A program made the position numbers and the translations under genes. A stretch of 24,851 bases of DNA from assembly GCA_964542225.1 (NCBI GenBank), contig CAZITO010000023.1, positions 1 through 24,851 of the forward strand, in the 5' to 3' direction. This stretch comes from Scybalousia_A sp964542225. GTDB taxonomy: Bacteria; Bacteroidota; Bacteroidia; Bacteroidales; P3. Position 1 is the first letter of the stretch. Every line of letters starts with the position of its first letter. Below, piece by piece: positions 24,500 through 24,851 of this stretch. The notes below the pieces were generated by a model that saw nothing but the letters and a program-made list of their open reading frames with translations, was not told where the DNA came from and did no database searches.

Positions 24500-24851
24500 A
24501 GAGGTTTACTATACCAACCCATAAAAACTTATTACAACCTATAATAAACCTATGCTAACCCATAAGAAAAAGTAACGGCTTTGCCCTTATAAAACACCCA
24601 ACGGGTGTGGCTTTGCCCCTACGAAAACAGGCTGAGAAAGAGCCGAAAAATATTTTTTTGGGAAATTTAATTGATATACAATTATAAGTCAAAAATGAGG
24701 GTACTATGGTTGATTATCAATAAGTTAGGTTTTTTCGAGGGGTCAAAATCGGGCAAAAATGGTCATTTTCAGCGTTTTCGAGAGGTTTTTTGAAGGAAAA
24801 ATTTTTTCTTTGCCCGTTTTGTGAAAATGAATCGGCGATTCATTTCGACGA
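24500..24851 (-). repeat. Inverted copy of the dispersed repeat, running off the window
   Basis: Reversed, this stretch matches 11043-11385 in order. It has the AATGAATCG palindrome, CAAAACGGGCAAAG, the TTTTGACCCCTC block, TTGATAATCAA, TCAATTAAATTTCCC, CTCAGCCTGTTTTCGTAGGG, the CACCC hairpin, GGGCAAAGCC, and TTCTTATGG followed by ATAGGTTGT. Small gaps and scattered substitutions are present. It has no coding potential. It probably continues beyond 24851, so its far end and any internal promoter are unseen. Confidence 0.85.

Overview
The window looks like chromosomal DNA from a low-GC member of the Bacteroidota, most likely Bacteroidales. Three things point there. Seven leaders and one apparent RNA gene carry the Bacteroidota-type -7 promoter element TAnnTTTG. 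Ribosome-binding sites are AT-rich and show no Shine-Dalgarno sequence. The genes include the type IX secretion (T9SS) trio gldL-gldM-gldN, a DUF4491 protein and a PorE-like OmpA protein. All recognisable protein genes lie on the + strand. The window is mostly core genome. The accessory-like material is two non-coding repeat regions (about 10.7-11.4 kb and 24.5 kb to the end) and a probable structured RNA on the minus strand.

Layout. The left edge holds a fragment of the dispersed repeat and a terminator for an unseen upstream gene (14-160). Next come a protein-L-isoaspartate methyltransferase (241-885), stand-alone purQ (1065-1757) and pheT (1860-4319). A small helical-repeat protein, sppA, pfkA and a DUF4491 membrane protein follow in a tight run to 7886. 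After a terminator and a promoter comes an 875-residue PorE-like protein (TPR, PD40 propeller, CRD, OmpA, plus an extra C-terminal domain), 8051-10678. An 864-base gene-free region (10679-11542) holds long imperfect inverted repeats, nested hairpins and an orphan promoter. A compact operon-like run follows: lipid kinase, SUI1/YciH, rmlD, an NlpC/P60 lipoprotein and an MBOAT acyltransferase (11543-15831). Then a TPR/OmpA-like lipoprotein (16051-17880), a YitT-like membrane protein with a small zinc-ribbon protein (18070-19152), a SpoIID/LytB-type protein (19264-20367), and gldL-gldM-gldN (20585-24140). The last 700 bases hold a bidirectional terminator, the minus-strand RNA candidate and an inverted copy of the dispersed repeat that runs off the window.

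How the genes fit together. GldL and GldM form the proton-driven inner-membrane motor of T9SS, and GldN belongs to the periplasmic ring. PorE in Porphyromonas gingivalis is a peptidoglycan-associated T9SS component, so the PorE-like protein probably serves the same machine. GldK, the usual ring partner encoded just upstream of gldL, is not in the window; a SpoIID-type peptidoglycan enzyme sits there instead. SpoIID, NlpC/P60, MBOAT, the lipid kinase and the OmpA-like proteins all concern the envelope.

The observations most worth a second look are the minus-strand RNA with a near-consensus promoter, the dispersed repeat family with its orphan promoter, the degenerate retropepsin-like tail of the PorE-like protein, and the clean 25-residue repeats in the small protein after pheT. 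No computation was run; similarities were judged by eye.
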